A stretch of DNA of 54,357 bases from an uncultured Lachnospiraceae bacterium (GTDB lineage: Bacteria > Bacillota > Clostridia > Lachnospirales > Lachnospiraceae). The DNA is taken from the NCBI GenBank assembly GCA_910588955.1, contig CAJURQ010000022.1:1-54357 (forward strand), given 5' to 3'. Both the position numbers and the translations under genes were made by a program. The stretch's first letter is position 1; every line of letters begins with the position of its first letter. The notes under the pieces were generated by a model. It was not told the DNA's origin. It ran no database searches and saw nothing but the letters and a program-made list of their open reading frames with translations. Shown here one piece after another: positions 23,869 to 32,072 of this stretch.

Positions 23869-24186
23869 TTATTTGTTCTTCATCTTGATGTCGATATAAA
23901 CACCCGCAGGCATCTCCAGTCTCTGGAGCGCATCCACCGTCTTAGGGGTGGGAGTGATGATATCAATGAGCCTCTTGTGGGTTCTCTGCTCGAACTGTTC
24001 TCTGGAATCCTTGTACTTGTGAACTGCACGCAGAATCGTGATGACTTCCTTCTTAGTAGGAAGGGGCACGGGTCCGCTCACCTGCGATCCGTTTTTCTTA
24101 ACAGTTTCGATGATTTTCTTCGCCGATGCATCAACCAGCTGATGGTCATAGGCTTTCAGGGTGATTCTCATTACTTGACTTGCCAT
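23869..24186 (-). CDS. rpsJ: 30S ribosomal protein S10
   Basis: A 105-residue S10 (NusE), part of the small-subunit head and of transcription antitermination complexes. It shows MRITLKAYDHQLVDASAKKI, VSGPVPLPTKKEVITILRA and THKRLIDIITPTPKTVDAL. It is the first gene of the S10-spc-alpha operon, preceded by GGAGG and a 237-base leader. The first ATG is used; an internal ATG five codons later would match the shortest homologues. Confidence 0.98.
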   Translation of the reverse strand: MASQVMRITLKAYDHQLVDASAKKIIETVKKNGSQVSGPVPLPTKKEVITILRAVHKYKDSREQFEQRTHKRLIDIITPTPKTVDALQRLEMPAGVYIDIKMKNK

Positions 24187-24423
24187 AAAAAAAGTCGCCT
24201 CCTTTTCGCACTTTTAATGAATAAGTACGACAAGCGGTGACTGTACACTCTCCCGTGTGTGTCCTAAATGTTTTCACATTGAACTACTACACGTCGTTTC
24301 CGGCTGACCGGACATTTTGTCTGTACAGTGACTTGTCGTCAGTTTCCTAACTTGACATTCGCTCCACGGAAAACCTGCCACGCGGGCAGCAACCTCACGC
24401 TTCATAGCTATCATGTCACAGCA
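24187..24423 (-). promoter_or_regulatory. Long structured 5' leader of the S10 operon
   Basis: Two folded domains can be drawn. The distal domain (near the 5' end) is closed by TGACAT (24353-24358) with ATGTCA (24413-24418) and contains a CTGCC/GGCAG hairpin. The proximal domain is closed by CGACAAG (24228-24234) with CTTGTCG (24332-24338) and ACTGTACA with TGTACAGT. Inside are TGTCC/GGACA, a CCGG stem and an AATGT-GAAA-ACATT GNRA hairpin. There is no ORF and no clear terminator, so translational control or RNA stability is more likely than attenuation. I do not recognise a known family. Confidence 0.6.
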
Positions 24424-24429
24424 CAAACT

Positions 24430-24458
24430 AGTATATATGAAGTTTTTGGGAATTGCAA
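24430..24458 (-). promoter_or_regulatory. Promoter of the S10-spc-alpha operon
   Basis: TTGCAA and TATACT with a 17-bp spacer, preceded by an A/T-rich tract that could act as an UP element. It lies between the regulator gene's 3' end and the leader. Confidence 0.8.
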
Positions 24459-24485
24459 GAGAAATTTTTCTTTTTTTTAATTTTT

Positions 24486-25340
24486 TTAATACAGCTTCTC
24501 CACAACGGCTCTCGAAGTTTTCTTATTATTCTCCGCGGATACCTGTTTGTTACGAGTATAATACTCATGGAACAGCACGTCAATCACATAGAGCTGGCTC
24601 AGCTTTGTCCCCATAGCGCCCCCGTCCAGCGGACCTTCATTGGATCCGCAGACCAGAAGAACATCCGTATAGTTTGTCAGCGGGGATTTGATGAAATGGG
24701 TTATGCCTATCACCTTCGCTCCCGCCTTCTTTGCTATCTCCGCTACATATACATTGTCCTTGGTCGCACCCGAATAGGAGATAATAAAGATTAAATCACT
24801 GGGTCCTGCCATGGAAGCCGTCATCGCCTGCATATGGGGGTCGTCAATGGAATTTACCTTATTACAGATTCTCAGGAATTTATTTCTCGCTTCTTTGGCG
24901 GTCAACAGGGAATCCCCAATCCCAAAAAAGTATATGTTTTCCGCCTCCTCCATCATCTGCAGCGTTTTCCTGATCGACTCCTGTCTTATCAGCATTCTCG
25001 TTTCCTTTAACACGCTGATATGGTTATGCAGTATTTTATCCAGCGTATAGTCCATGGAATCTATCTTGAAATTTTCTGTCTCCGTCTCAGATATCTCATC
25101 CGGCGATACGCTGAAGGACAGTTTCATCTTAAAATCTTGGTAGCCCTGCGCGCCCACACTCCTGCAAAACCGATACACACTGGCATCAGCCACCCCGCTT
25201 GCTTCCGCCAAGTCCGTGATGGACATAAACAATACCCTGTTCACATTTCCGATTACAAAATCAGCTATCTTCTTCTCCGTTTTCGTCAGCTGGTTATAGT
25301 TTAGTTGGATATCCTGCAGTAAGTTAGTCGTATTTACCAT
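24486..25340 (-). CDS. RpiR/MurR-family transcriptional regulator (probable sialic acid regulator)
   Basis: A 284-residue regulator. The N-terminal helix-turn-helix (about residues 1-77) contains LTKTEKKIADFVIGN and ITDLAEASGVADASVYRFCR. The C-terminal SIS domain (about 110-260), with FFGIGDSLLTAKEARNKF and IISYSGATKDNVYVAEIAKK, binds phosphosugars. The start MVNTTN has GAAGGGG six bases upstream; earlier in-frame starts run through an inverted repeat. It is the last gene of the minus-strand nan arm. Neighbours suggest it senses ManNAc-6-P or GlcNAc-6-P and controls both arms, like RpiR-type NanR proteins; that is inference. Confidence 0.9.
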   Translation of the reverse strand: MVNTTNLLQDIQLNYNQLTKTEKKIADFVIGNVNRVLFMSITDLAEASGVADASVYRFCRSVGAQGYQDFKMKLSFSVSPDEISETETENFKIDSMDYTLDKILHNHISVLKETRMLIRQESIRKTLQMMEEAENIYFFGIGDSLLTAKEARNKFLRICNKVNSIDDPHMQAMTASMAGPSDLIFIISYSGATKDNVYVAEIAKKAGAKVIGITHFIKSPLTNYTDVLLVCGSNEGPLDGGAMGTKLSQLYVIDVLFHEYYTRNKQVSAENNKKTSRAVVEKLY

Positions 25341-25362
25341 TTGCATCCCCTTCTTTTGGCTA

Positions 25363-25390
25363 AAAATAGCATGGTTACCCATGCTATTTT
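25363..25390. repeat. 12-bp inverted repeat between nanA and the regulator gene
   Basis: AAAATAGCATGG and CCATGCTATTTT surround a four-base loop, just upstream of the regulator's ribosome binding site and just past the nanA stop. It could be an operator for autoregulation or an RNA hairpin that limits readthrough; the stem ends in TTTTT on the minus strand. Confidence 0.65.
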
Positions 25391-25402
25391 CAGCCACTTT
25401 AA

Positions 25403-26308
25403 TTAGCAGTATTTCTGTATTGTTTCCGCAATCATGTCCGCAGTTTCTTTGCAGATCGCCAGATCCGCTTCTGCCAGATCCGCTAACGGCGCTTTCACAC
25501 CCCCCGCATCAGGTCCGCCCTGCAGACGGATAATCTCTTTGATTACAGCATACATATTGCCGTGGGCAGAACACATCTTATAGATGATCCTGCACGCCGC
25601 ATTCTGTACTTCTCTTGCCTCCTCTGTCTTTCCGTTGGAAAAAAGCTCAAAAATTTTCAGATACAGTTCCGGCATTGCGCCATATGTGCCGCCGATGCCT
25701 CCGACAGCGCCCATAGCAAGTCCGGAGACGAGCTGTTCGTCCGGTCCGTTAAACACAATAACGCCCTCGTCCCTGAACATTTGGATATCCTGTACCGGCA
25801 TGGAAGAATTTTTCACACCGATCACTCTCGGATTTTTCTTCATTTCCCGCAGCAAACTAAGTGTCAGGGAGATGCCTGCCAGCTGCGGTATATTATAAAT
25901 GATAAAATCCGTGTTCGGAGCCGCATCCGAAATATCATTCCAATACTTTGCCACGGCATGCTCAGGCAGATGGAAATAAATCGGCGGTATCGACGCAATG
26001 GCATCCACCCCGAGACTTTCCGCGTGAGCTGCCAGTTCCCGGCTGTCCTCCGTGTTATTACATGCCACATGGGCAATGATCACCAGTTTGCCACCGGCAG
26101 CCTCCATCACAGCCTCCAGCGTTTTCTTCCTGTCCTCTTTGCTCAGATATATGCACTCTCCGGAGGAGCCGCCCACATAGAGCCCCTGAACCCCCTTATC
26201 CATCAAATACTTCGTGAGAGCCTTCGTTCTGTCGGCTGAAACCTTTCCGTTCTCATCATAGCACGCATAGAGCGCCGGGAAAATTCCCCGAAATTTTTTC
26301 GTGTCCAT
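25403..26308 (-). CDS. nanA: N-acetylneuraminate lyase
   Basis: A 301-residue TIM-barrel aldolase of the DapA/NanA family. It splits sialic acid into ManNAc and pyruvate. The pyruvate-binding loop reads GGSSGE (residues 46-51), the catalytic Tyr is Tyr138 in YNIPQLAG, and the Schiff-base lysine is Lys166 in VIGVKNSS. The NanA assignment over DapA rests on length, the loop sequence and the sialic acid neighbours. It follows the importer permeases by about 75 bases and has a good AAGGA site. Confidence 0.9.
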   Translation of the reverse strand: MDTKKFRGIFPALYACYDENGKVSADRTKALTKYLMDKGVQGLYVGGSSGECIYLSKEDRKKTLEAVMEAAGGKLVIIAHVACNNTEDSRELAAHAESLGVDAIASIPPIYFHLPEHAVAKYWNDISDAAPNTDFIIYNIPQLAGISLTLSLLREMKKNPRVIGVKNSSMPVQDIQMFRDEGVIVFNGPDEQLVSGLAMGAVGGIGGTYGAMPELYLKIFELFSNGKTEEAREVQNAACRIIYKMCSAHGNMYAVIKEIIRLQGGPDAGGVKAPLADLAEADLAICKETADMIAETIQKYC

Positions 26309-26382
26309 TTTCTCATCATCCTTTCTCTATACCCAACTCAGACCATTGCAAGTTTCCGTATTCGCAGCACAGACCGCTTTGA

Positions 26383-27312
26383 TCAGCCTTTGACCGCACC
26401 CATCGTAATACCCTGGGTAAAGTATTTCTGGAAAAGCAGGAATACGATAATGATCGGTACGGATGCCAAAGCCGCGCCCGCCATCAGCATACCCATATCC
26501 ACGGAAGTTTCCGCCTGTAAGGTAGCAATACCCAGAGGGATCGTGTAGTTTACATTGCTGCTCACCATAACCAACTGCATAAAGTAGTCATTCCACGAAT
26601 TGATAAAGGTGAAAATTGCCAGCGCGCCCACACCGGGCTTTACCATCGGAAATACAATCGTCGCAAAAGTATTCCATTCTCCCGCTCCGTCGATACGCGC
26701 GGCTTCCAAAATCTCCCCGGGAATGCCTTCCGAGAACTGTTTCATCAAAAACACGCCGAAGGGCCATCCTACCGTCGGAAATATGATCGCCCAGATAGTA
26801 TTATAGAGACCAATGGCGGACATTTCCTTCAACAGCGGAATCAATACTACCTGTTTCGGCAGCGCCATAGCGCATATGATCAAACCGAACAGAATACTGC
26901 GGCCGCGAAAGCGTTTCTTCGCCAATGCATAGCCCGCCATCGTAGCCGTCAGGCAGGTGAGAAGCATTGCCGCCACCGCCATGAAAATCGTGTTTAACAG
27001 CCACCTAAACACCGCCGGAACGGTAGGACCCGTAGTGATCGCGATACTTTCGCCCGTGGCGGAAAAGAACCGGCTGAAAGGAATATGGAGCTCCCACATA
27101 GGCGCGGAACGCTTATTCATCAGATTGCCAAAGTTCGTCATCACCCATTCGCTGGGCCACCAGACAGGTTTCTGTGCATAGATATCCACTGCCGGCTTGA
27201 ACGCACCGGTGACAATCCAATAGAGAGGGAATAAGAAAAGGAGCGCTAAAATCACCAGTACAACAAGCGAGATAATTTTATAAACTTTACTGTTTCCTGT
27301 TTTATTTTCCAT
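26383..27312 (-). CDS. ABC sugar permease, MalG type
   Basis: A 309-residue inner-membrane permease of the CUT1 carbohydrate importer class with six predicted helices. The coupling EAA loop reads EILEAARIDGAGEWNTF. It pairs with the upstream MalF-type permease, and the substrate is probably sialic acid or a derivative, given nanA immediately downstream. No ATPase is encoded in the cluster, so a shared MsmX-type ATPase elsewhere is likely (inference). Confidence 0.92.
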   Translation of the reverse strand: MENKTGNSKVYKIISLVVLVILALLFLFPLYWIVTGAFKPAVDIYAQKPVWWPSEWVMTNFGNLMNKRSAPMWELHIPFSRFFSATGESIAITTGPTVPAVFRWLLNTIFMAVAAMLLTCLTATMAGYALAKKRFRGRSILFGLIICAMALPKQVVLIPLLKEMSAIGLYNTIWAIIFPTVGWPFGVFLMKQFSEGIPGEILEAARIDGAGEWNTFATIVFPMVKPGVGALAIFTFINSWNDYFMQLVMVSSNVNYTIPLGIATLQAETSVDMGMLMAGAALASVPIIIVFLLFQKYFTQGITMGAVKG

Positions 27313-27325
27313 CGCTTCCCCTCCT

Positions 27326-28240
27326 CTACTTCTCTTTTGCCAGCCGCATCTGAACAGCCGACAAAATGCCTATGAAGATAGCCAATACGACACCCATTGC
27401 ATTCGCGTAACCGAAATGACCTGACTGTTCGGTAAGTTTAAATGCCGTATAATAGATGTAGTACATCACCGTCTGTGTTCCGGAACCGCCCTGCGTCAAC
27501 AACTGAATCAGCGCAAAACACTGGAAGGAGTTAATCGTGGTGATGACCAGTATGTACAGGGTGGTCGGCATAATCTGCGGCCATTTGATCTTCCAGAAAG
27601 CCTGCAGATCCGTAGCGCCGTCTACCTGAGCCGCTTCCACCAAGGACGCGTCCACGTTGCCGAGCGCCGACACATACAGTACAATAGGCTGACCTACCGA
27701 TGTGGTAAACAGGATCAGGATAATGCACCAAAGCGCATATTTCTCATCCCCCAGCCAGTTAATATTGGCGTCGATGGCGCCCGTCGTCTTTAATACGGAA
27801 TTCAAAATACCCGTATAATTGTCAAAAATCCATTTCCAAACTACCGTTACCGCCACCGAACCGGTGACAACCGGCAGATAAAAAATACATCTGAATGCTG
27901 AGAGAACCGGCATTTTCAACTTATAGATGGCAGAGGACACCCACAGGGAGAATGCTGTTACGGTCGGTACGCTTACGAACACAATGACAAATGTATTCCA
28001 TAACGCATCCAGAAACACCTCGTCCTTGACCAGATCGATAAAGTTCTTTAATCCTATAAAATTGCCGCCGCCCTGCGTATGCATGTTAGAATCCGTCAGA
28101 CTCAGCCAAATACAAATTACCATCGGAATCACAACAAAACCTACAAAAAAAATCAGACTGGGCAGCATAAAACTATAACCGGCTATATCTTCTCTGCGCT
28201 GTAAAGCATGGCTTCTTTTCTGTGAAACTTCCTTACTCAA
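27326..28240 (-). CDS. ABC sugar permease, MalF type
   Basis: A 304-residue CUT1 permease with six predicted helices and an EAA loop VEAAQVDGATDLQAFWKIKW. The start chosen is a TTG (LSKEVSQKR), because AAAGGGGG sits nine bases before it; an ATG eight codons upstream has no ribosome binding site and overlaps this one. It lies downstream of the binding-protein gene, across an intrinsic hairpin that probably lowers permease expression. Confidence 0.9.
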   Translation of the reverse strand: MSKEVSQKRSHALQRREDIAGYSFMLPSLIFFVGFVVIPMVICIWLSLTDSNMHTQGGGNFIGLKNFIDLVKDEVFLDALWNTFVIVFVSVPTVTAFSLWVSSAIYKLKMPVLSAFRCIFYLPVVTGSVAVTVVWKWIFDNYTGILNSVLKTTGAIDANINWLGDEKYALWCIILILFTTSVGQPIVLYVSALGNVDASLVEAAQVDGATDLQAFWKIKWPQIMPTTLYILVITTINSFQCFALIQLLTQGGSGTQTVMYYIYYTAFKLTEQSGHFGYANAMGVVLAIFIGILSAVQMRLAKEK

Positions 28241-28302
28241 GAAAACGTGCCCCCTTTCCCCCATTGTCCGTAAAAGACGAAACCATTTACATGTTATTCG
28301 TT

Positions 28303-28335
28303 AAAAACGCCCCTCCCACTCCCGGTGGAAGGGGC
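28303..28335 (-). terminator. Partial terminator between binding protein and permeases
   Basis: An 11-bp GC-rich stem (GCCCCTTCCAC with GTGGGAGGGGC on the minus strand, one G-T wobble), five-base loop, then GTTTTTAA. Its position after the solute-binding gene fits the common attenuation that makes binding protein outnumber permease. Confidence 0.8.
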
Positions 28336-28376
28336 GCCCTGACTGAACCATCTGTTCAGAACAGTGTGTCGTTTGA

Positions 28377-29780
28377 TTATTCAGCCGCTGCCGCGTTAGC
28401 TTCGCCTTCATATTGTGTGAGCGCTTCCGTTACATCCGTGCCGGATCCGATCTTCTGAAGCATCGCCCACCATGCGGTACGCTGTCCTGCCCAACCAGGA
28501 GTAACCTGATAGTAGTCGCCCAGCTGAGGCATCAGAACCTGATATTCATTCATAATGTCATTGTCAGCCCAGATTGTGGATAAGTCTGTTCCCTCTGCCG
28601 AGGAGCGAACTGCGAAGTAGTTAGCAGCTATCACCGCATCCTTCGTAGCTTCGGAGTCAGCCATGTACTTGATAAACTGCTTGGATGCCTCGATACGAGC
28701 CGCATCACCGTTATCAAAGATACCGAAGCCCCAGATACCGCCCTGCAGTTTGGACTCACCCGTCTCCGAAGGGAAGCTCATGAATGCAATCTCGTCACCT
28801 GTAATTGTGAGACCTGCGCCTGTACCGGCTGCGTTGGGGTCTAACTGCTGCGCGATATTCCAGCAGAACGCCATCTTCAAAACACCCTGATAGAACTTAG
28901 CAATCTCGTCGCCGCCAGCCAGAGAAGCGTCGAAAGCAATACCGTCCATACTCTTTAACTGCTCCAGAGCCTTCACGTTCTCGGGAGAATTCCATGTGTA
29001 AGCAGTGTGAGCCGCATCTGTGTAGGAACCGCCGTACAGGTTGTTCACCAATGCGCGTGTTCCCTGATCGCCGCCCTGTCCTGCGCAGTAAACCGCTGCC
29101 ACCGTATCACCGTAATGCGCGTAGAGAGCTTCCACAGCCTTGATAAAGTTTTCGGTCGTCCATGTGTGGTTCTCCAGATCCAAATACTGATCAGCGCCCG
29201 CCTCCTTGAAAGCGTTTAAGTTAACTGCCATACAGTGCGCCGTCATAACAAGAGGATACTCATACACTTCGCCGCCCGGTGCTGTACATGCTGCGAGGGG
29301 TGCCGCCTGAATTTCCGACTTGTCGGTGTCGTCCAGCATATCGGACAAGTCAACCATGTATCCGTTTGCTCCCCAGTTTGCAACCAGACGCTCAGGTCCT
29401 TCCATAATAAGGTCAGGCGCCTGCCCTGCCGTGATCGCTGTGTTTACTTTGTCATCACCGTCAGCGTAAGCAAGAAACTCTACGTTTACAGTGATACCTG
29501 TCTTTGCCGTGAAAGTATCGGTGAGACCTTTTACCGTAGCCTCGTCTCCCCATTTGCCGATAGGGTAAGTCCAAAGTGTGATGGAAGAAGCTGCATCGCC
29601 TCCTGCGGGAGCTGCCTCCTCCGCCGCTGCGGGAGCCTCCTCCTCGGCTGCCGGCTCAGCGGGAGCTGCCTCTGTGGTTTCCTGTTGCGTTTCCTCAGCA
29701 GCCGGCGCATCAGAACCGCCGCATGCCACTGTAGAAAGGGTCATAGCTCCGATTAAAAGTAACGCTAAAAACTTTTTCAT
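28377..29780 (-). CDS. Extracellular solute-binding lipoprotein (sugar/sialic acid importer)
   Basis: A 467-residue family-1 binding protein. It has a signal peptide with lipobox STVAC, Cys20 being the lipidation site. A linker of Ala/Glu/Pro repeats (about residues 25-65) spaces it from the membrane. The mature domain begins near SITLWTYPIGKWGDEATV and shows the FTAKTGITVNVEFL pattern of the family. It is the first gene of the minus-strand nan arm with its own promoter and an AGGAG site. The substrate is inferred from the neighbouring nanA, nanE, nanK and nanQ. Confidence 0.92.
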   Translation of the reverse strand: MKKFLALLLIGAMTLSTVACGGSDAPAAEETQQETTEAAPAEPAAEEEAPAAAEEAAPAGGDAASSITLWTYPIGKWGDEATVKGLTDTFTAKTGITVNVEFLAYADGDDKVNTAITAGQAPDLIMEGPERLVANWGANGYMVDLSDMLDDTDKSEIQAAPLAACTAPGGEVYEYPLVMTAHCMAVNLNAFKEAGADQYLDLENHTWTTENFIKAVEALYAHYGDTVAAVYCAGQGGDQGTRALVNNLYGGSYTDAAHTAYTWNSPENVKALEQLKSMDGIAFDASLAGGDEIAKFYQGVLKMAFCWNIAQQLDPNAAGTGAGLTITGDEIAFMSFPSETGESKLQGGIWGFGIFDNGDAARIEASKQFIKYMADSEATKDAVIAANYFAVRSSAEGTDLSTIWADNDIMNEYQVLMPQLGDYYQVTPGWAGQRTAWWAMLQKIGSGTDVTEALTQYEGEANAAAAE

Positions 29781-29833
29781 TCATTCCTCTCCTTTCATGT
29801 ATGCAAAAATCATTAACGATTGTCTGTAATTAA

Positions 29834-29862
29834 ATTCTACTTTGGTTTGAATGCTTTGTCAA
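29834..29862 (-). promoter_or_regulatory. Promoter of the minus-strand nan arm
   Basis: A perfect TTGACA with 17-bp spacing to TAGAAT, 54 bases before the binding-protein start codon. It is divergent from the nanE promoter about 60 bases away, with A/T-rich imperfect repeats between them. Confidence 0.8.
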
Positions 29863-29921
29863 TAAAAATTTAAAAAAATTTTCATTTCTGATTATAAAGT
29901 GAATATTTTTTTAATTTTTCC

Positions 29922-29950
29922 TTGCCCGAAAATTTTTTTCATGCTATAAT
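29922..29950 (+). promoter_or_regulatory. Promoter of nanE-nanQ-nanK
   Basis: TTGCCC and TATAAT with a 17-bp spacer and a TG extended -10. The spacer holds GAAAATTTTTTTCAT, a near-palindrome of the TGAAA...TTTCA type bound by some RpiR-family NanR regulators. A related copy lies on the other strand near 29866-29884. Confidence 0.8.
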
Positions 29951-30003
29951 ATCCGCAAGAGAATACAATACTATTCGACTAAAAATCGAGAATGGAGGTA
30001 ACT

Positions 30004-30702
30004 ATGAGAGCAACTTTATCAGACATTTTATCTGCCACAAAAAGTTCAATTATCGTATCTTGTCAGGCTCTGCCGGATGAACCTATGTACTGTCATGAAA
30101 TGTCCCTCATGCCGTTTTTTGCCGATGCCGCCAAGCGTGCCGGCAGCAAATGCATCCGTACCAGCAGCATCCGGGACGTCGTTGCCATCAAGGAAACCAC
30201 CGGTCTTCCTGTTATCGGTCTGGTAAAACGCGTAGTGGAAGGCTACGATTCTTATATCACTCCAACCATGAAAGAAATAGACGAACTGGTTCAAGCCGAG
30301 TCGGACATCGTCGCGCTCGACTGCACCATGCGGACGCGTGGAGACGGCAGCACCATCAACGAATTTATCGCGCAGATTAAGGAAAAATATCCTGACATTG
30401 TACTGATGGCGGATATTTCCACCGTTGAGGAGGGCGTGAACGCCGCCAAATGCGGGGTAAATCTTGTGGGCACTACGCTGAGCGGTTACACGGACTGCTC
30501 TCCCAAGACGGACGGTCCTGATTTTGCGCTCGCAGAAAAACTGGTATCCTCTGTCGCGATTCCCGTCATTGCCGAAGGAAAAATCCATACGCCCGAGCAG
30601 GCGAAAAAAATGCTCTCACTCGGCGCCCACGCAGTAGTCGTAGGCGGCGCGATCACAAGACCACTTGAAATTGCCCAGCGATTTTATAACGGCATCAAAT
30701 AG
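30004..30702 (+). CDS. nanE: N-acetylmannosamine-6-phosphate 2-epimerase
   Basis: A 232-residue TIM-barrel enzyme converting ManNAc-6-P to GlcNAc-6-P. It has IIVSCQALPDEPMY, the catalytic-region VVAIKETTGLPVIGLVKR, DIVALDCTMRTRGDG, and the phosphate-binding VIAEGKIHTPEQAKKML with HAVVVGGAITRP. The ATG used is preceded by GGAGG five bases away; the in-frame ATG four codons earlier is part of that ribosome binding site. It is the first gene of the plus-strand nan arm. Confidence 0.96.
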   Translation: MRATLSDILSATKSSIIVSCQALPDEPMYCHEMSLMPFFADAAKRAGSKCIRTSSIRDVVAIKETTGLPVIGLVKRVVEGYDSYITPTMKEIDELVQAESDIVALDCTMRTRGDGSTINEFIAQIKEKYPDIVLMADISTVEEGVNAAKCGVNLVGTTLSGYTDCSPKTDGPDFALAEKLVSSVAIPVIAEGKIHTPEQAKKMLSLGAHAVVVGGAITRPLEIAQRFYNGIK

Positions 30703-30713
30703 GAGACGCGATT

Positions 30714-31163
30714 ATGATTTATGATAAAATGTCCAATCTTAAGTTATATAAAGGTATGAACAAAAATCTGGATACTGCCATTGATTTTATTATTTCCCAT
30801 GATCTGAACGCGCTGCCCCTTGGCAAGACGGTTATCGATCAGGACAATGTCTTTATCAATGTCATGGAGACTTCCGCCGCACCCGTCGGGGAGAGGCAGT
30901 ATGAGTTTCACAAAAACTACATGGATATTCAGATGGATCTTGCCGGAACAGAGCGGGTGGACACCGGAGACAGCGCGCAGGCAGAATTTATCAACTATAA
31001 CGAGGAAGGCGATGTGGGCAATGCGGTGACGACCGATCTGGGAAGCTGTCTGATCGGAGCGGAAAACTTTATTATCTGCATGGCGGGGGAACCCCACAAG
31101 CCAAACATCGCCGTCAGCGATAATCTGTTCCTGAAAAAGGCTGTCTGCAAGGTACATATCTAA
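30714..31163 (+). CDS. nanQ: YhcH/YjgK/YiaL-family protein, probable sialic acid anomerase
   Basis: A 149-residue cupin-like protein of the family once annotated as beta-galactosidase subunit. YhcH (NanQ) of E. coli speeds conversion between anomers of sialic acid released by the lyase pathway. Conserved features include EFHKNYMDIQMDLAG and the metal-site-like FIICMAGEPHKPNIA near the end. It lies 11 bases after nanE with an AGGAG site, and nanK follows. Confidence 0.85.
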   Translation: MIYDKMSNLKLYKGMNKNLDTAIDFIISHDLNALPLGKTVIDQDNVFINVMETSAAPVGERQYEFHKNYMDIQMDLAGTERVDTGDSAQAEFINYNEEGDVGNAVTTDLGSCLIGAENFIICMAGEPHKPNIAVSDNLFLKKAVCKVHI

Positions 31164-31182
31164 AGACGAGGAGAAATGATTT

Positions 31183-32064
31183 ATGAAGAATCTTGTATTC
31201 GATATCGGAGGCACTTCCATCAAATACGGTGTCTGCCAGGACAATCAGCTGACCGGCACCGAGGAGGTTCCCACCCTTGCGGAAAAAGGCGGCGCACACA
31301 TACTGGAAACGGTTATTTCCCTGATTCAGACCCACTCTGATTACGACGCCATCGGCATCAGCACCGCCGGACAGGTTCATGCAAAAGACGGGTATATTAT
31401 CTATGCCAACCAGAATATTCCGGGTTACACGGGCATTCAGTTTAAAAAAAATCTGGAAGAACTGTTCCATGTTCCTGTCGCCGTGGAAAACGACGTAAAT
31501 GCCGCCGCTCTTGGTGAGGCGGTTTACGGTGCCGGTCAGAATTACGACCAATTTCTGATGCTGACCTACGGAACCGGGGTGGGCGGCGCTGTCATAAACG
31601 ACAGGAAAGTCTTCCACGGCTCCAGCTATTCCGCCAGTGAATTTGGCGCCATCATCACACACAGCGACGCGCGGCTGTCGGGCGGTGATTTTTTTGACGG
31701 ATGCTATGAAAAATATGCTTCCACCACCGGGCTTTTGCAAATGATAAAACCGTACCGCCCGGAGCTTGACACAGGCAGAAAAATATTTGATGCGCTCGGG
31801 GACGATAAGGTCGTCGCCATCATTGACAAGTGGGTGGATGAAATCATGCTCGGGCTTGCCACGCTGACCCACATTTACAATCCCTCCTGCATCCTTCTCG
31901 GGGGCGGCATCATGTCCCAGCCGCTGATCCTGCAAAAGATCGGGGAGAAAAAAAGCCGGTTCATTATGCCCAGCTTTTCTCATGTACATATTGCCGCCGC
32001 AGCGCTCGGCAATTCCGCCGGCATGTGGGGCGCAAACTATTTAGCGTCGCAGTCCGCGACCTGA
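31183..32064 (+). CDS. nanK: ROK-family kinase, probable N-acetylmannosamine kinase
   Basis: A 293-residue ROK sugar kinase. The N-terminal phosphate loop is DIGGTSIKYG, the catalytic Asp lies in VENDVNAAALGEAVYG, and the second ATP motif is LTYGTGVGGAVI. The usual ROK zinc motif (CxCGxxGCxE) is absent; the matching place reads HSDARLSGGDFFDGCYEKY with a single Cys, so this protein belongs to the zinc-free ROK group. It completes the plus-strand arm and probably phosphorylates ManNAc at C6. Glucose or another hexose is possible as substrate. Confidence 0.88.
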   Translation: MKNLVFDIGGTSIKYGVCQDNQLTGTEEVPTLAEKGGAHILETVISLIQTHSDYDAIGISTAGQVHAKDGYIIYANQNIPGYTGIQFKKNLEELFHVPVAVENDVNAAALGEAVYGAGQNYDQFLMLTYGTGVGGAVINDRKVFHGSSYSASEFGAIITHSDARLSGGDFFDGCYEKYASTTGLLQMIKPYRPELDTGRKIFDALGDDKVVAIIDKWVDEIMLGLATLTHIYNPSCILLGGGIMSQPLILQKIGEKKSRFIMPSFSHVHIAAAALGNSAGMWGANYLASQSAT

Positions 32065-32072
32065 TGTTTGTA

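Noticed and set aside
24187..24423. Transcription attenuator in the rpsJ leader
   Set aside because: No stem followed by a U run is present; the only T-rich stretch is beside the ribosome binding site, so attenuation is not supported.
28241..28264. ATG start eight codons upstream for the MalF-type permease
   Set aside because: It has no ribosome binding site and overlaps the strong GGGGG site that serves the downstream TTG.
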